DNA of 64,000 nt from Streptomyces actinomycinicus (GTDB taxonomy: Bacteria; Actinomycetota; Actinomycetes; Streptomycetales; Streptomycetaceae): NCBI RefSeq assembly GCF_016741775.1, contig NZ_JAERRK010000005.1:402972-466971 (forward strand), written 5' to 3'. Of the stretch, positions 8,593 to 16,195 are shown one piece after another. Every line of letters begins with the position of its first letter. Position 1 is the first letter of the stretch. The position numbers and the translations under genes were made by a program. A model generated the notes under the pieces. That model was given only the letters and a program-made list of their open reading frames with translations, made no database searches and had not been told where the DNA came from.

Positions 8593-9354
8593 CTAGTCGA
8601 GCGGTCCGCCGGCCACGTACAGCACCTGGCCGGAGACGAAGCCGGCCGCCTCGCCGGTGAAGAAGGCGATGGCGTTGGCGATGTCCTCCGGCTCACCGAC
8701 GCGCTGCACCGGGATCTGGGTGGCCGCGGCCTTCTTGAAGTCGTCGAAGCCCATGCCGACGCGGTCGGCGGTGGCCTTGGTCATCTCGGTGGCGATGAAG
8801 CCGGGGGCCACGGCGTTGGCGGTGATGCCGAACTTGCCGAGTTCGATGGCGAGGGTCTTGGTGAAGCCCTGCAGGCCGGCCTTGGCGGCGGAGTAGTTGA
8901 CCTGGCCGCGGTTGCCGAGCGCCGAGGAGGAGGAGAGGTTGACGATCCGGCCGAAGCCCGCGTCCACCATGTGCTTCTGCACGGCCTTGGTCATCAGGAA
9001 CGAGCCGCGCAGGTGCACGTTCATGACCATGTCCCAGTCCGAGACGGTCATCTTGAACAGCAGGTTGTCGCGGAGCACACCGGCGTTGTTGACCAGGATC
9101 GTCGGGGCGCCCAGTTCCTCGGCGATCCGGGCGACGGCCGCCGTGACCTGCGCTTCGTCGGAGACGTCCGCGCCGACCGCGATCGCCTTGCCGCCGGCCG
9201 CGGTGATCTTCTCGACGGTGTCCTTGCAGGCGGCCTCGTCCAGGTCGATCACGGCGACCGCGTGACCCTCGGCGGCCAGGCGTACGGCGGTTGCGGCGCC
9301 GATGCCGCGCGCCGCGCCGGTGACTACCGCGACCCGCTGTTCAGTGGTGGACAT
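8593..9354 (-). CDS. fabG: 3-oxoacyl-ACP reductase-like SDR
   Basis: A 253-residue short-chain dehydrogenase of the FabG type, which reduces 3-oxoacyl-ACP with NADPH. It has TGAARGIG at residues 12-19, NNAG at 89-92 and the catalytic Ser near 143, Tyr154 and Lys158. I chose the ATG at 9354 rather than the upstream GTG because GAGGAGAAG sits 6-10 bases before it. It is the first gene of a two-gene operon with another SDR. A role in primary fatty acid synthesis is not certain, since no other fab gene is near. A palindromic candidate operator lies about 65 bases upstream. Confidence 0.88.
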   Translation of the reverse strand: MSTTEQRVAVVTGAARGIGAATAVRLAAEGHAVAVIDLDEAACKDTVEKITAAGGKAIAVGADVSDEAQVTAAVARIAEELGAPTILVNNAGVLRDNLLFKMTVSDWDMVMNVHLRGSFLMTKAVQKHMVDAGFGRIVNLSSSSALGNRGQVNYSAAKAGLQGFTKTLAIELGKFGITANAVAPGFIATEMTKATADRVGMGFDDFKKAAATQIPVQRVGEPEDIANAIAFFTGEAAGFVSGQVLYVAGGPLD

Positions 9355-9413
9355 TGCTGCTTCTCCTCGCCCTTGAGAGAACTGTCGGCGCTCTCGGAGA
9401 GAGCCCCGCATGC

Positions 9414-9432
9414 GGTGAGCGACCGCTTAGTA
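9414..9432 (-). promoter_or_regulatory. Possible operator upstream of fabG-like operon
   Basis: The segment contains AGCG-N2-CGCT (9418-9427) flanked by partly symmetric bases, about 65 bases before the fabG-like start. It is similar in style to TetR-family sites near acyl-CoA/SDR genes, but no regulator gene is adjacent. Confidence 0.3.
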
Positions 9433-9501
9433 CCTTCAGCACCCGTGACGCTAGAAGCCCTGGCACCCGGTGTCAACGGCACATCCGGCCGGTGTGATCC
9501 A

Positions 9502-9951
9502 TTACCTCACCAGGAGGTCCAGCAATCGCTCCGTCTCGGCGGCCGGGTCGACGGTCAGGCCGGTGTGCACGGGACCGGGCTGCACCACGGTGGAGCGGGG
9601 GGCGATCAGCCAGCGGTAGCGCCGGCCCGCGTCGTCGCCGGCCGCCTGTCCGGCCTCCTCCCCGCCGGCACAGTGCCGCTCGATCGCACCGAGCGCGGCC
9701 CGCACCCCGGCCACGTCCGCGGCCGGGTCCAGCGCGAGCAGCCGCGCCTCGTCCAGATGGGTGCGGGCGCCGACGTAGCCGCGGGCACGGCAGTAGAGGA
9801 CGACGCCCGCGTTGATGCACTCGCCCCGCTCGACCCGCGGTACGACCCGCAGCAGCGCGTACTCGAACACGTCCCGGTCGCCGCCCTGGCCCGCTCGGGT
9901 GATGTGCCGTTCGGTGACGTGGCCGGCCATGTGGATGTGCCGCTCGCTCAC
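9502..9951 (-). CDS. DUF3037 protein coupled to HipA-like kinase
   Basis: A protein of up to 149 residues. The conserved DUF3037 part begins around residue 27 (DVFEYALLRVVPRVERGE, then NAGVVLYCRARGYVG). The GTG at 9951 overlaps the kinase stop as GTGA, which favours translational coupling; an ATG seven codons later is an alternative start. The first 25 residues contain a small internal repeat (SERHIHMAGHV / TERHIT). The family has no settled biochemical role but often follows a HipA-like kinase gene, so it is likely the kinase's partner, substrate or antagonist. Confidence 0.82.
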   Translation of the reverse strand: MSERHIHMAGHVTERHITRAGQGGDRDVFEYALLRVVPRVERGECINAGVVLYCRARGYVGARTHLDEARLLALDPAADVAGVRAALGAIERHCAGGEEAGQAAGDDAGRRYRWLIAPRSTVVQPGPVHTGLTVDPAAETERLLDLLVR

Positions 9952-10724
9952 TTGCCCTCCTCCTGTCCGGCGCCGATGCCGGTGATGCGCTCGGCGACGA
10001 CGGCCGCCCGTGCGAGCAGTGGCCGGGCGTAGGCCCGGCGCAGGTCGTCCGGGGTGTCGAAGCCGGGCTCGTCGGCGAGCCAGGCCTCGGGCACCTCGGC
10101 GGTGACCTCGGCGAGCAGGTCCTCGGTGACCTGCGGCGCCAGGGCGGCCGCGGCCGCCGCCACGTCCGGGGCGAAGCGGGCGAGCGCATGGTCGCGGGCG
10201 TCGTACGGGCGGGCGGCCGATGCCTCGGCGGAGGGCCAGTTGTGGTGCCAGATCATGGTGGCACCGTGGTCGATGAGCCACAGTTCGCCCTGGTGCACGA
10301 GCAGGTTGGGGTTGCGCCAGGACCGGTCGACGTTGTTGATCAGTGCGTCGAACCAGACGATCCGGCCGGCCTCCGCGGGGTCGACCGGGAAGGCGAGCGG
10401 GTCGTAGCCGAGTGCGCCGGAGAGGAAGTCCATCCCGAGGTTGGTGCCGCCGCTGCCCCGGAGCAGGTCCTGCACCTGCTGCTCGGGCTCGCCGAGCCCG
10501 AGGACCGGGTCCAGCCGGACGGTGACCAGCCGGGGCATCCGGAAGCCGAGGCGCCGGGCGAGTTCGCCGCACACCACCTCGGCGACCAGTGTCTTGCGGC
10601 CCTGTCCGGCGCCGGTGAACTTCATGACGTACGTCCCGAAGTCGTCGGCCTCGACGAGCCCCGGCAGCGAGCCGCCCTCACGCAGGGGCGTGATGTAGCG
10701 GGTGGCGGTGACTTCCTTGAGCAT
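9948..10724 (-). CDS. HipA-like kinase-fold protein
   Basis: A 258-residue protein resembling the kinase lobe of HipA. The segment FDALINNVDRSWRNPNLL carries the catalytic-loop aspartate and asparagine, and LIDHGATMIWHH (about residues 165-176) corresponds to the metal-binding D-x-G region. KFTGAGQGRKTLVAE would supply the ATP lysine. It lacks the N-terminal HipA extension and there is no HipB-like DNA-binding gene nearby, so it is not a standard HipBA toxin-antitoxin pair. Instead it overlaps a DUF3037 gene by 4 bases. Kinase activity is inferred, not shown. Confidence 0.8.
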   Translation of the reverse strand: MLKEVTATRYITPLREGGSLPGLVEADDFGTYVMKFTGAGQGRKTLVAEVVCGELARRLGFRMPRLVTVRLDPVLGLGEPEQQVQDLLRGSGGTNLGMDFLSGALGYDPLAFPVDPAEAGRIVWFDALINNVDRSWRNPNLLVHQGELWLIDHGATMIWHHNWPSAEASAARPYDARDHALARFAPDVAAAAAALAPQVTEDLLAEVTAEVPEAWLADEPGFDTPDDLRRAYARPLLARAAVVAERITGIGAGQEEGK

Positions 10725-10894
10725 CGCCCCAGGTTACTGGCGTCGGGCGGGCGTTCACCGACAACCGGCGCACGGCCCCGGCTCACGCCGGGCAGGGCAC
10801 CGGCCGGCAAGGATCTGGGCGCCGTCTGAACGGCTGCCGCCGTACGGCCGTACCCCATGACGGACGACGAGAAGCTCCGCGGAAGGGAACCCAC

Positions 10895-11389
10895 ATGACC
10901 AGCGCTTCGTTCCAGCCCTCAGCGGGACCGGCCCGCCGTACCGTGATGGCGGCCGCCGGCGCGGCCGGGCTCGCCGCCGCGCTGACCGCCTGCGGTTCGG
11001 GCGACGACGCGTCCGGCTCCGCCGACACCGGGTCCGCCTCAGCCGGTTCGACGGGCTCGGCGGGCTCCTCCGGGTCCGCGCAGGGCGGCGGTTCCGCCGG
11101 TGGCGCCGCGCTCGCCAAGACCGCCGACATCCCCGAGGGCGGCGGCAAGATCTTCAAGGACCAGGGTGTCGTGGTCACCCAGCCGACCGCGGGCACCTAC
11201 AAGGCGTTCTCGTCCAAGTGCACCCACCAGGGGTGCGCGGTGGGCAGCGTGGCGAACGGCGTGATCGTCTGCCCGTGCCACAACAGTGAGTTCTCCGTGA
11301 CGGACGGCAGCGTGAAGAAGGGGCCCGCCACCCAGGCGCTGCCCGCGGCGAAGATCTCCGTCTCCGGCGACGAGATCAAACTGGCCTGA
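10895..11389 (+). CDS. Rieske [2Fe-2S] lipoprotein
   Basis: A 164-residue exported iron-sulfur protein. The N terminus has twin arginines (residues 14-15), a hydrophobic stretch and a lipobox ending at Cys33, followed by a Ser/Gly-rich linker to about residue 70. The Rieske domain has CTHQGC at 109-114 and CPCHNSEF at 126-133: Cys109, His111, Cys128 and His129 ligate the cluster, and Cys114/Cys126 can form the usual disulfide. It is an electron-transfer protein at the membrane surface with no obvious partner gene beside it. The ATG is preceded by AAGGGAA. Confidence 0.93.
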   Translation: MTSASFQPSAGPARRTVMAAAGAAGLAAALTACGSGDDASGSADTGSASAGSTGSAGSSGSAQGGGSAGGAALAKTADIPEGGGKIFKDQGVVVTQPTAGTYKAFSSKCTHQGCAVGSVANGVIVCPCHNSEFSVTDGSVKKGPATQALPAAKISVSGDEIKLA

Positions 11390-11395
11390 GCCGGC

Positions 11396-12040
11396 TCAGC
11401 CGCGCCCGCACGCCGCTTGGAGGCGGCCGAGCACCTCGTCGGTGGTCGCGACCGTGGCGACCAGCGCGAGGGTGTGGCGGATCATCGCGGGGGTGTACTC
11501 GGCGGGCACCCCCGCGACGGCGTCGGCCGGGACGACGACGGTGTAGCCGAGGTTGACGGCGTCGAAGACGGCGTTGGGCACGGCCACGTTCGCCGAGACC
11601 CCGGTGACGACCAGCGTGCGGCAGCCGAGGTTGCGCAGCAGGGCGTCGACGTCCGTGCCGTGGACCGGGGACAGCCCGTGCAGCCTGCGTACGACGATGT
11701 CCTCCTCGCCGACCTCGATCGGCGGTGCGACCCGGACCGCCGTGCTGCCGGTCAGCTGCTGCACGGGGAGCCGCGCGGCGGCCCGGAACAGCCGGGCGTT
11801 GCGGCTGGCGCCCCGGCCGTCCGGGCGGCGTTCGGCTATCGCGTGGATCACCTGCACGCCGCTCGCGTGGGCGGCGGCGACCAGCCGGGCCACGTTGTCC
11901 AGGGCGCCGGAGGTGCGGGCCTCGCGGGCGAGTTCGGGCAGGGCGCTGTCCGGGCCGACCACTCCCCGCTGGCACTCCACGGTCAGCAGGACGGTACTCG
12001 CGGGATCGAGGAGTTCGCCGAGTCGCTCGTACGACGGCAT
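11396..12040 (-). CDS. Isochorismatase-fold hydrolase lacking the nucleophilic cysteine
   Basis: A 214-residue protein of the isochorismatase/cysteine hydrolase fold. The N-terminal Asp region is altered (LLTVECQRGVVG instead of D-Q), and the usual G-V-x-T-D-V-C segment reads TGVSANVAVPN, with alanine where the cysteine should be. I take the ATG at 12040 (MPSYERL, AAAGGAC upstream) instead of the longest frame. True isochorismatases also lack the cysteine, but this sequence does not match them closely, and there is no siderophore or phenazine context. The activity is open. Confidence 0.85.
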   Translation of the reverse strand: MPSYERLGELLDPASTVLLTVECQRGVVGPDSALPELAREARTSGALDNVARLVAAAHASGVQVIHAIAERRPDGRGASRNARLFRAAARLPVQQLTGSTAVRVAPPIEVGEEDIVVRRLHGLSPVHGTDVDALLRNLGCRTLVVTGVSANVAVPNAVFDAVNLGYTVVVPADAVAGVPAEYTPAMIRHTLALVATVATTDEVLGRLQAACGRG

Positions 12041-12187
12041 GGCACGTCCTTTCGCCGAGTCCGGGCGGTGAGAGTAGCCACATCCGGTCGCGGGCGGAAG
12101 CCGGACCATTCCATTTTCTGACGTGATGTCAGAGGATCACCGCAGCAGGGGATGTCTCTGGCACGACGTGGGAGAAGAGGGGGCCGC

Positions 12188-12649
12188 ATGACCGTCACTG
12201 AGCAGCGCCGGGGCCGGAGGATCATGATGACGCCCGGTGAGCTGGACGTGTTCCTGACCACCCAGCGCACCTGCCGGGTCGCGACCGTGTCCGCCGACGG
12301 CACACCGCACGTCAGCGCGCTGTGGTTCGCCTGGGACGGGACCTCGCTGTGGCTGTACTCCGTGGTGCGCAGCAGGCGCTGGGCACAGCTGCGGCGCGAT
12401 CCGCGGGTGGCCGTGGTGATCGACTCCGGCGAGGAGTACGACCAGCTGCGCGGGGTCGAGCTGTCCGGCCGGGTGGAGTTCGTGGGCGAGGTGCCGCGCA
12501 CGGGCGAGCTGTGCGCCGAGCTGGACACGGCCGAGACGCTGTTCGCGCGGAAGAACTTCGGCCTGGACGAGATGCCCCACGACGGCCGCCACGCCTGGGC
12601 CCGGCTGACCCCGGAGAAGATCGTGTCCTGGGACTTCCGCAAGCTGTAG
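12188..12649 (+). CDS. Pyridoxamine 5'-phosphate oxidase-like flavin/F420 split-barrel protein
   Basis: A 153-residue protein with the FMN-binding split-barrel fold seen in PNPOx-like and F420-dependent reductases. Recognisable parts are CRVATVSADGTPHVSALWF near the N terminus and WAQLRRDPRVAVVID in the middle. Length matches the small single-domain class, which mostly act as deazaflavin- or flavin-dependent reductases and not as PdxH. The ATG at 12188 follows GGAGAAGAGGGG. It is monocistronic and convergent with a LysR gene (13-base gap), so its product cannot be linked to a pathway from context. Confidence 0.83.
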   Translation: MTVTEQRRGRRIMMTPGELDVFLTTQRTCRVATVSADGTPHVSALWFAWDGTSLWLYSVVRSRRWAQLRRDPRVAVVIDSGEEYDQLRGVELSGRVEFVGEVPRTGELCAELDTAETLFARKNFGLDEMPHDGRHAWARLTPEKIVSWDFRKL

Positions 12650-12662
12650 CAGCCGCCGGCGC

Positions 12663-13565
12663 TCAGTCGAGCTGCTGGGCGGCACCGCGCAGGGCCTCCA
12701 CCGCCGCGCGGATGGAGGGGCGGCGGTCCGCGTCCGCTCGCCAGACCACGTAGACGTGGCGGCGCACGCGCTGGCTGAGCGGTACGAGCACGACGCCCTC
12801 GGGCACCGGCCGGCGGCCCAGCAGCGGGGCGATGCACACGCCCAGCCCGGCTGCCACCAGCCCGAGCTGGGTGTGGCTCTCGCCCGCGCGGTGGCCGACG
12901 ATCGGCTCGACGCCCTTGGAGCGCAGGGTGAACATCAGCCACTCGTGGCAGAACTCGCCCTCGCCCCAGGTGATCCACTCGTCATCCGCGAACTCGGTGA
13001 GGTCCACCTCGTCCCGGTCCGCGAGCCGGTGCCCCACGGGCATGGCGACATCGGCGGGGTCGTCCAGCAGGGGCGCCTTGACCAGGCCGTCGGGCACGGG
13101 CATCGGCTTGTTGTACCAGTCCAGGACGACCGCGAGATCGAGGTCGCCGCGGACGACCCCGGCGATGCCCTGCTCCGGCTCCAGCTCGCTGGAGCGCACC
13201 CGCAGCCCCGGGTGCTCGGAGCGCAGGGCGCCGAGCGCGGCGGGGAAGAGGCCGCGGGCGGCCGTGGGGAACGCCGACAGCCTCAGTTCGCCGGCGACCT
13301 GGCCGCGGTGTGCCTCCAGGTCGGACTCGGCCAGCTCGACCTGGGACAGTATGCGGGCCGCGTGCTCCGACAGCAGCCTGCCTGCGTCCGTGAGCCGCAC
13401 GCCCCGGCCGTTCTTGGCGAGCAGTTGCTGGCCGACCTCCCGCTCCAGCTTGCCCAACTGCTGCGAGACCGCGGACGTGGTGACGTGCAGGGCCTCGGCG
13501 GCGGCACTGACCGAGCCGTGCCGGGCCAGGGCGTCCAGGGTGCGCAGGCGCTCCAGGTTCAACAT
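12663..13565 (-). CDS. LysR family transcriptional regulator
   Basis: A 300-residue regulator. The N-terminal winged helix is at residues 1-62 (LERLRTLDALARHGSVSAAAEALHVTTSAVSQQL), followed by a substrate-binding-protein-like effector domain with the familiar ELRLSAFPTAARGLFP and GHRLADRDEVDL segments. It is transcribed away from an EamA exporter gene, and the 74-base gap holds a long inverted repeat (13568-13605), so it probably controls that exporter and itself. The effector is unknown. Confidence 0.92.
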   Translation of the reverse strand: MLNLERLRTLDALARHGSVSAAAEALHVTTSAVSQQLGKLEREVGQQLLAKNGRGVRLTDAGRLLSEHAARILSQVELAESDLEAHRGQVAGELRLSAFPTAARGLFPAALGALRSEHPGLRVRSSELEPEQGIAGVVRGDLDLAVVLDWYNKPMPVPDGLVKAPLLDDPADVAMPVGHRLADRDEVDLTEFADDEWITWGEGEFCHEWLMFTLRSKGVEPIVGHRAGESHTQLGLVAAGLGVCIAPLLGRRPVPEGVVLVPLSQRVRRHVYVVWRADADRRPSIRAAVEALRGAAQQLD

Positions 13566-13567
13566 GT

Positions 13568-13605
13568 AAGCGATTCTAAGAGGTACCGAGTGGGAAGTCT
13601 CGCTT
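13568..13605. promoter_or_regulatory. Inverted repeat in LysR/EamA divergent promoter
   Basis: AAGCGA at 13568-13573 pairs with TCGCTT at 13600-13605 across 26 bases, placed directly between the divergent LysR and EamA genes. This is a candidate LysR binding region, although the arm spacing is longer than the usual T-N11-A box. Confidence 0.4.
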
Positions 13606-13639
13606 GTCCTACGAGGTTGTGTCCAGCATCGTTGCGGTC

Positions 13640-14566
13640 ATGAGCACGGTCACCGCATCCCCGACCCGGTCCCCCGCCCCCGCCCGTCCCCGCGCCCGCC
13701 TCGACTGGCGGCTCCGCTTCGGCGCCCTGTCGTTGATCTGGGGCTTCAGCTTCCTGTTGATCAAGGTGGGGACGGACGGGTACGCGCCGTTCCAGGTCAC
13801 GCTCGGGCGGCTCGTGTTCGGTACGGCGGTGCTGGCGGCGGCGATGATCGTGAAGCGGGAGCGGCTGCCGCGCGGGGGCCGTCTGTGGGCTCACATGACG
13901 GTCGCCGCGTTCTTCCTGAACGCCTTGCCGTTCTCCCTCTTCGCCTACTCGGAGCTGACGATCCCGTCCACGCTGGCCGGCATCTGCAACGCGACCTCGC
14001 CGCTGTGGGGCATGGCCCTGTCGCTGGTCGCCCTCTCCGAGGACCGGCCGACGCGGGTCCGTGTCGCCGGGCTCGGGCTGGGCTTCCTCGGGGTCCTGAC
14101 GGTGCTGGGGGCGTGGCAGGGTTTCCACGGACTGGACGCCACGGGGACGGCGATGGCGCTGCTCGCCTCGCTGAGCTACCCGGTGGGCTGGATCTACGTC
14201 CGGCGCACGCTCGCCGGGACCGGCAACTCGCATCTGGCCATGACGGGAGGGCAGCTGCTGCTGGCCACCGTGCAGCTGGCCGTCGTGACGCCCCTGTTCA
14301 CCGGCGTGCCCCGGCATTTCCCGCTCGTCCCGCTGCTGGCCGTCGCCGCGCTGGGCACGCTGGGCACGGGGCTGGCAGTGCTGATCCAGTACGGGCTGGT
14401 GGCCGAGGTCGGGCCCACCACGGCCCAGATGGTCACGTACTTCATCCCCGTCATCGCGACCGCCGCAGGCGTGGCGCTCCTCGGGGAGTCGCTGCGCTGG
14501 ACGACGCCGGTGGGAGCGGTGATCGTACTCGCCGGGGCGGCGCTCACCCAGGCCCGACGCGGGTGA
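13640..14566 (+). CDS. EamA/DMT family transporter
   Basis: A 308-residue membrane protein with about ten transmembrane helices in two EamA halves (LSLIWGFSFLLIKVG begins the first). Members export metabolites such as amino acids, nucleobases or drugs. The ATG at 13640 is chosen since it gives the usual short N terminus; an upstream TTG at 13604 is possible and the ribosome site is weak. It is divergent from a LysR gene that likely regulates it. The stop codon lies at the edge of a 34-bp tandem duplication. Confidence 0.88.
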   Translation: MSTVTASPTRSPAPARPRARLDWRLRFGALSLIWGFSFLLIKVGTDGYAPFQVTLGRLVFGTAVLAAAMIVKRERLPRGGRLWAHMTVAAFFLNALPFSLFAYSELTIPSTLAGICNATSPLWGMALSLVALSEDRPTRVRVAGLGLGFLGVLTVLGAWQGFHGLDATGTAMALLASLSYPVGWIYVRRTLAGTGNSHLAMTGGQLLLATVQLAVVTPLFTGVPRHFPLVPLLAVAALGTLGTGLAVLIQYGLVAEVGPTTAQMVTYFIPVIATAAGVALLGESLRWTTPVGAVIVLAGAALTQARRG

Positions 14567-14632
14567 GTGAGGCACAGACCGACGGGGGGCGCGGGTGCGA
14601 GTGAGGCACAGACCGACGGGGGGCGCGGGTGC
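14565..14632. repeat. Tandem duplication, 2 x 34 bp
   Basis: Two identical 34-base units (14565-14598 and 14599-14632) directly follow, and include part of, the stop of the EamA gene. The first unit begins inside the TGA codon, so the duplication arose at the 3' end of the gene. Confidence 0.8.
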
Positions 14633-14654
14633 GTGTGCGGGGTGCCGGCCGGTG

Positions 14655-14790
14655 GTGGCCGGTCGCGCAGTTCCTCGCGCCCCTTTTGTGTGCCGTCGGC
14701 CGTGGACGCCCACCGGGGTGGGGCGCGGGGTGCGTGGGCGGGTGGCAGGGCGGTGGTGGCGGGCGCGTGTTCCTCGCGTCCCTTTGAGTT
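14655..14790. repeat. REP-like intergenic element, two degenerate copies
   Basis: The motif CGCGCAGTTCCTCGCGCCCC (about 14665-14684) and a variant (about 14764-14785) are of the kind found many times in Streptomyces intergenic DNA, from memory of other genomes. Both sit in the 248-base spacer between the EamA and MocR genes, in very G-rich sequence. Confidence 0.55.
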
Positions 14791-14814
14791 CGCCGCGCGC
14801 CTTGGGGGGTGGTG

Positions 14815-16155
14815 TCAGGCGTAGGCGCGGGGCGGGGAGGGGCGTACTGCTGTGGCGATCGCGTCGGCCAGGGGGGTGATGTCCTCTGGTGTGAGCGGGG
14901 AGATCGTGATGCGGACGCCCGGCCGGGAGGCGAGGCGGAAGCGGGCGCCTGGGGCGACCGCCCAGCCCGACTGGAGGAGGCGGGCCACCGCGCCGGTCTC
15001 GTCGGGGACCGGCACCCAGACGTTCATGCCGCTGCGGCCGTGCGCGCCGACCCCGCGCTCCGCCAGCGCGTCGACCAGGGCGTCCCTGCGGGCACCGTAC
15101 GACCGCGCCACCGCCGCCCGGTCCACCGCGCCCTCCGCCCAGAGGCGGACCACGGCCCGCTGCAGGAGCAGGCTGACCCAGCCGGGCCCCAGGCCCAGGC
15201 GGCCCCGGACCCGGTCGACGGTGACGGGGTCCCCGGCGAGCACGGCGAGCCGCAGGTCGGGGCCGTAGGCCTTGGCGGCCGAGCGGACGAAGGCCCAGTG
15301 GCGGGTGGCCCCCGCGAGGGGATGCAGCGGCAGGTCCACGATGCCGTGGCCGTGGTCGTCCTCGACGAGCAGGGTCTCGGGATGGTCCCGCAGCACCGCG
15401 CGCAGGGCACGCGCGCGCGTGGCGGTCACCGACGCGCCGGTCGGGTTCTGCGCCCGGGCGGTGACGATCAGCGCGCGGGCTCCGGACTCCAGGGCCCGGC
15501 GCAACTCGGCGGCGCGCGGCCCCTCGTCGTCCACGCCGACGGGGGCCGCCTGCAGGCCCAGGGCGGGGATCAGGTCGAGGAGACTGCCCCAGCCGGGGTC
15601 CTCGACGGCGACCGTGTCGCCGGGCCGCAGATGCGCGGTCAGGATGCGTTCGATGGCGTCCAGGGAGCCGGAGGTGACGGCCAGCGGGCCCGGCGGGACG
15701 CCGTCGGCGTCGAGTTCGGCGCGGGCCGTACGGGCGAGGTCCGCGTCGACGGGCTCGTCGCCGTAGCGGACGGGCCGCCGGTCGCCCTGGCCCGCCGCCG
15801 CGGCGAGCGCCGGGGCCAGCCGGGGCAGCAGGGCGGGGTCGGGGTTGCCGGTGGACAGGTCGCGGGCACCGGCAGGGACCTCCACGCGCAGTTGCTCCCG
15901 GCCGGTGGTGGCCGGCTTGGGGCGCACACGACTGCCCCGGCGGCCGGCCGTCTCGATCACCCCGCGTTCACGCAGGGTGCGGTACGCGGCGGCGACCGTG
16001 TTCGGGTTCACCCCCAGCCGGACCGCCAAGTCCCGCATGGGAGGCAGGGGTTGGCCGGGTTGCAGCTCTCCGGTGCCGACCGCCCGCTCCACGTCGGCCG
16101 CGATCTCGGCTGCGCCCCGCCCTCGGATCCTATATTCTCCTAGCACAAACAACAT
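14815..16155 (-). CDS. MocR-type (GntR/aminotransferase) regulator, PdxR-like
   Basis: A protein of 443-446 residues. The N terminus is a GntR winged helix (residues about 8-75, GVNPNTVAAAYRTLRERGVIET), joined to a fold-I PLP aminotransferase domain. The PLP-lysine region reads RSAAKAYGPDLR, and AQNPTG and DDHGHG-type segments are present. Such proteins sense PLP and often control vitamin B6 genes. It is divergent from a PNPOx-like gene with a perfect palindrome between. No Shine-Dalgarno site precedes either the ATG (16155) or the GTG (16146); a CATAAT box (16154-16159, minus strand) sits 7 bases before the GTG, so a leaderless mRNA starting at the GTG is plausible. Confidence 0.88.
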   Translation of the reverse strand: MLFVLGEYRIRGRGAAEIAADVERAVGTGELQPGQPLPPMRDLAVRLGVNPNTVAAAYRTLRERGVIETAGRRGSRVRPKPATTGREQLRVEVPAGARDLSTGNPDPALLPRLAPALAAAAGQGDRRPVRYGDEPVDADLARTARAELDADGVPPGPLAVTSGSLDAIERILTAHLRPGDTVAVEDPGWGSLLDLIPALGLQAAPVGVDDEGPRAAELRRALESGARALIVTARAQNPTGASVTATRARALRAVLRDHPETLLVEDDHGHGIVDLPLHPLAGATRHWAFVRSAAKAYGPDLRLAVLAGDPVTVDRVRGRLGLGPGWVSLLLQRAVVRLWAEGAVDRAAVARSYGARRDALVDALAERGVGAHGRSGMNVWVPVPDETGAVARLLQSGWAVAPGARFRLASRPGVRITISPLTPEDITPLADAIATAVRPSPPRAYA

Positions 16156-16157
16156 TA

Positions 16158-16169
16158 TGCACTAGTGCA
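16158..16169. promoter_or_regulatory. Perfect 12-bp palindrome, candidate MocR operator
   Basis: TGCACTAGTGCA at 16158-16169 is fully symmetric and lies in the 40-base gap between the divergent MocR and PNPOx-like genes, overlapping the likely promoter of the former. A related half-site (TAGCAC, 16141-16146) is near. Confidence 0.65.
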
Positions 16170-16195
16170 AAAGATTCCGCCAGGAGAGGACCGCC

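Noticed and set aside
7762..10032. 756-codon + strand frame opposite the SDR and kinase genes
   Set aside because: It is a shadow of four clear minus-strand genes; composition is Gly/Val/Asp-rich as expected for antisense of GC-rich codons.
9502..10724. Classical HipBA toxin-antitoxin system
   Set aside because: There is no helix-turn-helix antitoxin gene; the partner is DUF3037.
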